Shown here: positions 61,319-64,000 of the stretch, one piece after another
How the letters are laid out: every line of letters starts with the position of its first letter
Position numbering within the stretch: position 1 is the first letter of the stretch
Origin: an uncultured Bacteroidales bacterium
Lineage (GTDB): Bacteria; Bacteroidota; Bacteroidia; Bacteroidales; Paludibacteraceae
Direction of reading: 5' to 3'
Assembly: GCA_900321005.1 (NCBI GenBank)
Contig: ONUF01000002.1
Location: 39,294 to 103,293 of the forward strand
Length of the DNA: 64,000 nucleotides
The notes under the pieces: generated by a model
Database searches by the model: none
Seen by the model: the letters and a program-made list of their open reading frames with translations, nothing else
Told to the model about the DNA's origin: nothing
Program-made: the position numbers and the translations under genes

Positions 61319-62547
61319 AGTAGTGTAATTTTTTCAAGTTTTGTTTGTAATTGTCCGCCGGAGACGCCGAGTTTGCGGGCGGTGAGGTCTTTCAACTTGC
61401 CGATACTCTTTGGTGAACAGTTGAGCATTTCGGCTATCTCCTTATGGCTCAAACCAATGAGTACCAAGATACAAATACGGATATCCTGTTCATTCAAGTC
61501 TTGTGCCTGCAGCGTAGCGGCTAGGCCATGGAAGCGTTTGTTGATTTCCTGGCACAAGGCATCGAAATCATTCCACTCCAGTTCCTGGCGGATGTCTTCG
61601 CTTTCCAGCAAAAGTTGTCTGTTGTCGTTCAGTTCTTTGATACGCGTTTGCTCGAACTTCGCCTTCTCGGTACGCAGTTGATGTTGCTGCCAGGCTACAA
61701 AGATAAGCCAGCCTAATAGTGCTAATCCGCATACAATCAGTAAGATAAACCATACAGGCCGTGTCGGCTCTTCCGGATTCAGTTCCTGCTGAAGAAGGTT
61801 TACGGCAAGTGTCAATTGTCCGTGCCGTTCCTTGATGTGTTTCTGTACATCCGCGCGTTCGGACGACAGGCGGAGCAGCGTCTCTTTATCGGCCGCGGCG
61901 TCGTTATGCGTGAGGATATAATAGAGATCATCCAGATAGAACGGATTCGTCGTGCGCGGCAAAAGTTGCTTGGCATATACGCTCGCCGAGTCATCAATTT
62001 GCAGGAACGAGAAAGCCTGTGCACGAAGCATTAAAAGGTAGTCCGAACCATGCGAAGTGGCTGTATAATACAACACAGAGTCATATTCTTGCGTAAAGAA
62101 ACAGGCTGCGGCTTTCGTCTCAATGACTTTTTCGGTCAACGGATAATACGGATAACAGCTTACCGCCGAATCGACCAGCGCCAAGGCTTGTGGCTTATGA
62201 CCCATCGCCGCCTGTTCCCACGCCATATTATTTAATGCGTACGCATAAGTGAGGGAGTCGTACGATTTTGCGAAATGTGCTGTAGAAAGGGCATAGACTT
62301 CAAAAGCCGTCTCGTGGTCATTTGCCTGGCGGCACATATTGGCCATATTCGAATAGACGCGTCCGAGTAAAGACTCGTTATCGGTCTCGCAATGGGTAGC
62401 ACGGATGAAAGCCCGCATAGCTGCGACCTGTTCCCCTTTCTCGCGTAGCGCCTTGCCTTCTTCGTAATAGGAACGCGCATCTGCCGCGCGCCCATAGAGC
62501 GGGGCGAGGAACAACAGAAAAACGATAATCCGATAGCTTGCTTTCAT
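61315..62547 (-). CDS. TPR membrane regulator with LuxR-type helix-turn-helix
   Basis: A 410-residue protein: signal peptide or anchor (RIIVFLLFLAPLYGRA), periplasmic TPR-like helices (about 25-250), one membrane segment (PVWFILLIVCGLALLGWLIF), a coiled coil, and a cytosolic LuxR/GerE-like HTH (LIGLSHKEIAEMLNCSPKSI). This layout is a known Bacteroidota one-component sensor type. The start could be ATG 62559, only 9 nt after the -7 box, or ATG 62547. It is in an operon with the secreted protein at 59771, its likely output or ligand partner (inference). Confidence 0.82.
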   Translation of the reverse strand: MKASYRIIVFLLFLAPLYGRAADARSYYEEGKALREKGEQVAAMRAFIRATHCETDNESLLGRVYSNMANMCRQANDHETAFEVYALSTAHFAKSYDSLTYAYALNNMAWEQAAMGHKPQALALVDSAVSCYPYYPLTEKVIETKAAACFFTQEYDSVLYYTATSHGSDYLLMLRAQAFSFLQIDDSASVYAKQLLPRTTNPFYLDDLYYILTHNDAAADKETLLRLSSERADVQKHIKERHGQLTLAVNLLQQELNPEEPTRPVWFILLIVCGLALLGWLIFVAWQQHQLRTEKAKFEQTRIKELNDNRQLLLESEDIRQELEWNDFDALCQEINKRFHGLAATLQAQDLNEQDIRICILVLIGLSHKEIAEMLNCSPKSIGKLKDLTARKLGVSGGQLQTKLEKITLL

Positions 62548-62568
62548 CGCAGTTTTCATTTGACGGTG

Positions 62569-62600
62569 CAAAAGTACTGCTTTTTCAGCATATACGCAAG
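62569..62600 (-). promoter_or_regulatory. Promoter of the regulator-secreted protein operon
   Basis: Minus-strand -33 CTTGC continuing GTATATGC (62596-62600), 19-bp spacer, -7 TACTTTTG (62569-62576). Confidence 0.7.
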
Positions 62601-62697
62601 AAAATACCTTTGAAAAGGACAAAACGTAAAACCCTCATTATCAACAACTTACGGATTTGTCTATTTGAAAAGCGACTTTTTTGATGCTTTTTTGCCC

Positions 62698-63900
62698 TTA
62701 GCTCAGCATCATTTGGGCTTTTTGGAGGGCTGCGATGAAGAGGTCGATATCGTTTTTGTCGTTATACAGCCCGAACGAGACCCGCACTGTGCCCGGAACG
62801 CCCAATTCGTCTATCAGAGGCTCCGCACAATGATGACCCGTACGAACCGCAACTCCCTGCTGGTCCAAGAGTGTTCCTATATCAAACGGATGGATATCAC
62901 CCACGTTAAAACTGATCACTCCAACCTTTGGTTGGCCGGCGGCATACACGTTCACACTTTCTAACTCTCCCAACCGTTTCTCGCAATACTCCGTCAGTTC
63001 CCGCTCGTGCTTCTCAATCGCCTCCATACCCACATGCTCCATGTACTCGATCGCTTTCTGCAGCGCGAAACTGCCTACGAAATTCGGTGTTCCTGCTTCG
63101 AACTTATACGGCAGTTCATTATAGGTCGTGCCGCTCCAGCGCACATGGTTAATCATCTCGCCTCCCCCTTCATGCGGCGGCAGGTTCTCCAGCCACTTGC
63201 GCTTGCCGTACAACACGCCGATGCCCGTCGGGCCGTACATCTTATGACCGGAGAAGGCCAGAAAATCGCAATCCAGATCCTGTACATCCACGCGCATATG
63301 CGGCACACTCTGCGCTCCGTCGATACAAACCGGTATATTTCTCTCGTGCGCCAACTCAATAATCTCCTTCACCGGCTGAATCGTACCCAACACATTGCTC
63401 ACATGCGCCGCACTCACGAATTTCGTCTTTTCGCTCAGCATGCCCTTGAACGCCTCTATATCGAGCGACAAATCGGCCTTCAGCGGGATATGCCGTAGCA
63501 CCGCTTTCTTGCGTTCACACACCATCTGCCAGGGCACGATATTCGAGTGATGTTCCAAGCCGCTGACGATGATCTCATCGCCCTCGTTCAAGAGCAACTC
63601 CCCTATACTAAACGCGAGCGCGTTGATGGCGTCGGTCGTGCCTTTGGTGAAGACGATCTCTTCGGGTCCGCGAGCGTTGATAAACTGTGCTACCGCCTTT
63701 CGTGCCTCTTCATGATGCATCGTCGCCACCTGACTCAGATGATGCACGCCGCGGTGGATATTACTGTTCCACGTGCTATATGCCTCTACAATCGCATCCA
63801 GTACCTGCTGAGGCTTCTGACTCGTCGCCGCATTGTCCAGATACACTAACGGCCGACCGTGAACGGTCTCATTCAATATCGGAAAATCTGCTCTATTCAT
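62698..63900 (-). CDS. sufS: Cysteine desulfurase SufS (class V aminotransferase)
   Basis: A 400-residue PLP enzyme releasing sulfur from cysteine for Fe-S cluster assembly. VYLDNAATSQKP at the start, NIHRGVHHLS, and the PLP Lys in FSGHKMYGPTGIGVLYG are seen. The active Cys lies in the RTGHHCAEPL loop typical of SufS/CsdA. The gene ends 75 bp before the regulator promoter. It starts 9 bp after a partial upstream frame, so it is probably the last gene of an operon beginning beyond the window. Confidence 0.95.
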   Translation of the reverse strand: MNRADFPILNETVHGRPLVYLDNAATSQKPQQVLDAIVEAYSTWNSNIHRGVHHLSQVATMHHEEARKAVAQFINARGPEEIVFTKGTTDAINALAFSIGELLLNEGDEIIVSGLEHHSNIVPWQMVCERKKAVLRHIPLKADLSLDIEAFKGMLSEKTKFVSAAHVSNVLGTIQPVKEIIELAHERNIPVCIDGAQSVPHMRVDVQDLDCDFLAFSGHKMYGPTGIGVLYGKRKWLENLPPHEGGGEMINHVRWSGTTYNELPYKFEAGTPNFVGSFALQKAIEYMEHVGMEAIEKHERELTEYCEKRLGELESVNVYAAGQPKVGVISFNVGDIHPFDIGTLLDQQGVAVRTGHHCAEPLIDELGVPGTVRVSFGLYNDKNDIDLFIAALQKAQMMLS

Positions 63901-63909
63901 GGTTATTTT

Positions 63910-64000
63910 TCAATTCTTGATTTGTTTTGTTTTCTCTCCCAGTACGCACCATCTGATAACAGGAATTCGGCGTATTAGTTCTACTAACAGCGGCGACAAC
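63910..64000 (-). CDS. C-terminal fragment of an upstream gene (cut by window edge)
   Basis: The minus strand is open from the edge to a TGA at 63910-63912, giving LSPLLVELIRRIPVIRWCVL then GEKTKQIKN. It ends 9 bp before sufS, as expected for an operon partner. It does not look like the C-terminus of SufD. Too short to identify, and a second frame is also open here. Confidence 0.35.
   Translation of the reverse strand, partial: LSPLLVELIRRIPVIRWCVLGEKTKQIKN

Overview
The window reads as a chromosomal segment of a Bacteroidales bacterium (phylum Bacteroidota). Three things point there. Upstream regions carry the Bacteroidota promoter pattern TAnnTTTG, with a TTTG/TTGC box about 19-20 bp further upstream. 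The gene families are typical of the group: DUF4270, DUF4294, fused SecDF, a PorX-type PglZ response regulator, and a separate starch-synthase N-terminal protein. The locus order panC / GT5-like / DUF4270 is also familiar there. A Paludibacteraceae-like or related gut lineage is possible, but I cannot fix the family from sequence alone. Almost everything is core housekeeping. I see no phage, insertion sequence, CRISPR array or rRNA operon.

Layout: 1-4.3 kb, a partial pRiA4b ORF-3-like gene and the pckA-mrp-MATE operon (minus). 4.4-6.5 kb, tsaC, a polyprenyl glycosylphosphotransferase and xseB (plus). 6.5-10.4 kb, a ClC channel, obg, adk and HU (minus). 10.6-15.6 kb, a rhomboid (plus) facing a PASTA-rluD-porX-phosphatase operon (minus). 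15.8-16.3 kb, two small paralogous lipoproteins. 16.4-19.5 kb, CNNM/CBS-smpB-gpmI. 19.6-26.9 kb, a seven-gene operon nfeD-floA-nitrilase-recJ-tdk-priA-kinase. 27.1-31.8 kb, topA, tRNA-Pro(CGG), proS and DUF4294. 31.8-35.1 kb, pdxB, panC, NUDIX and PrsW. 35.2-37.5 kb, the GT5-like and DUF4270 genes. 37.5-46.4 kb, clpX-clpP-secDF, succinate CoA-transferase, class II aldolase and a fucose-isomerase-fold protein. 46.5-49.1 kb, GtrA, a secreted protein and a Bro-N/DinD-like protein. 49.3-57.1 kb, rsmA-corA, nadA, and a lipid-linked sugar/glycosyltransferase cluster. 57-64 kb, a secreted phosphatase, a second DinD-like paralog, a large secreted protein co-transcribed with a TPR-LuxR regulator, and sufS.

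Gene packing is extreme: most neighbours overlap or abut, several intrinsic terminators sit inside coding sequence, and some mRNAs look leaderless. The genes support fermentative sugar metabolism (pckA, gpmI, aldolase, succinate CoA-transferase), protein export and quality control (SecDF, ClpXP, rhomboid, PrsW), envelope glycan assembly, and probable type IX secretion (porX plus two secreted proteins sharing a C-terminal tail).

The non-genic signals are the most unusual part. (i) A 122-nt strongly structured RNA candidate near 48.1 kb looks like an attenuator. (ii) Many short, exactly phased degenerate tandem arrays of period 7 (and 8, 9, 11) sit at gene junctions, where they supply stop and start codons, and inside proteins, where they encode inter-domain linkers. 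(iii) tRNA-Pro and a terminator lie in the leader of proS. (iv) Promoters on opposite strands share the same 48 bp.
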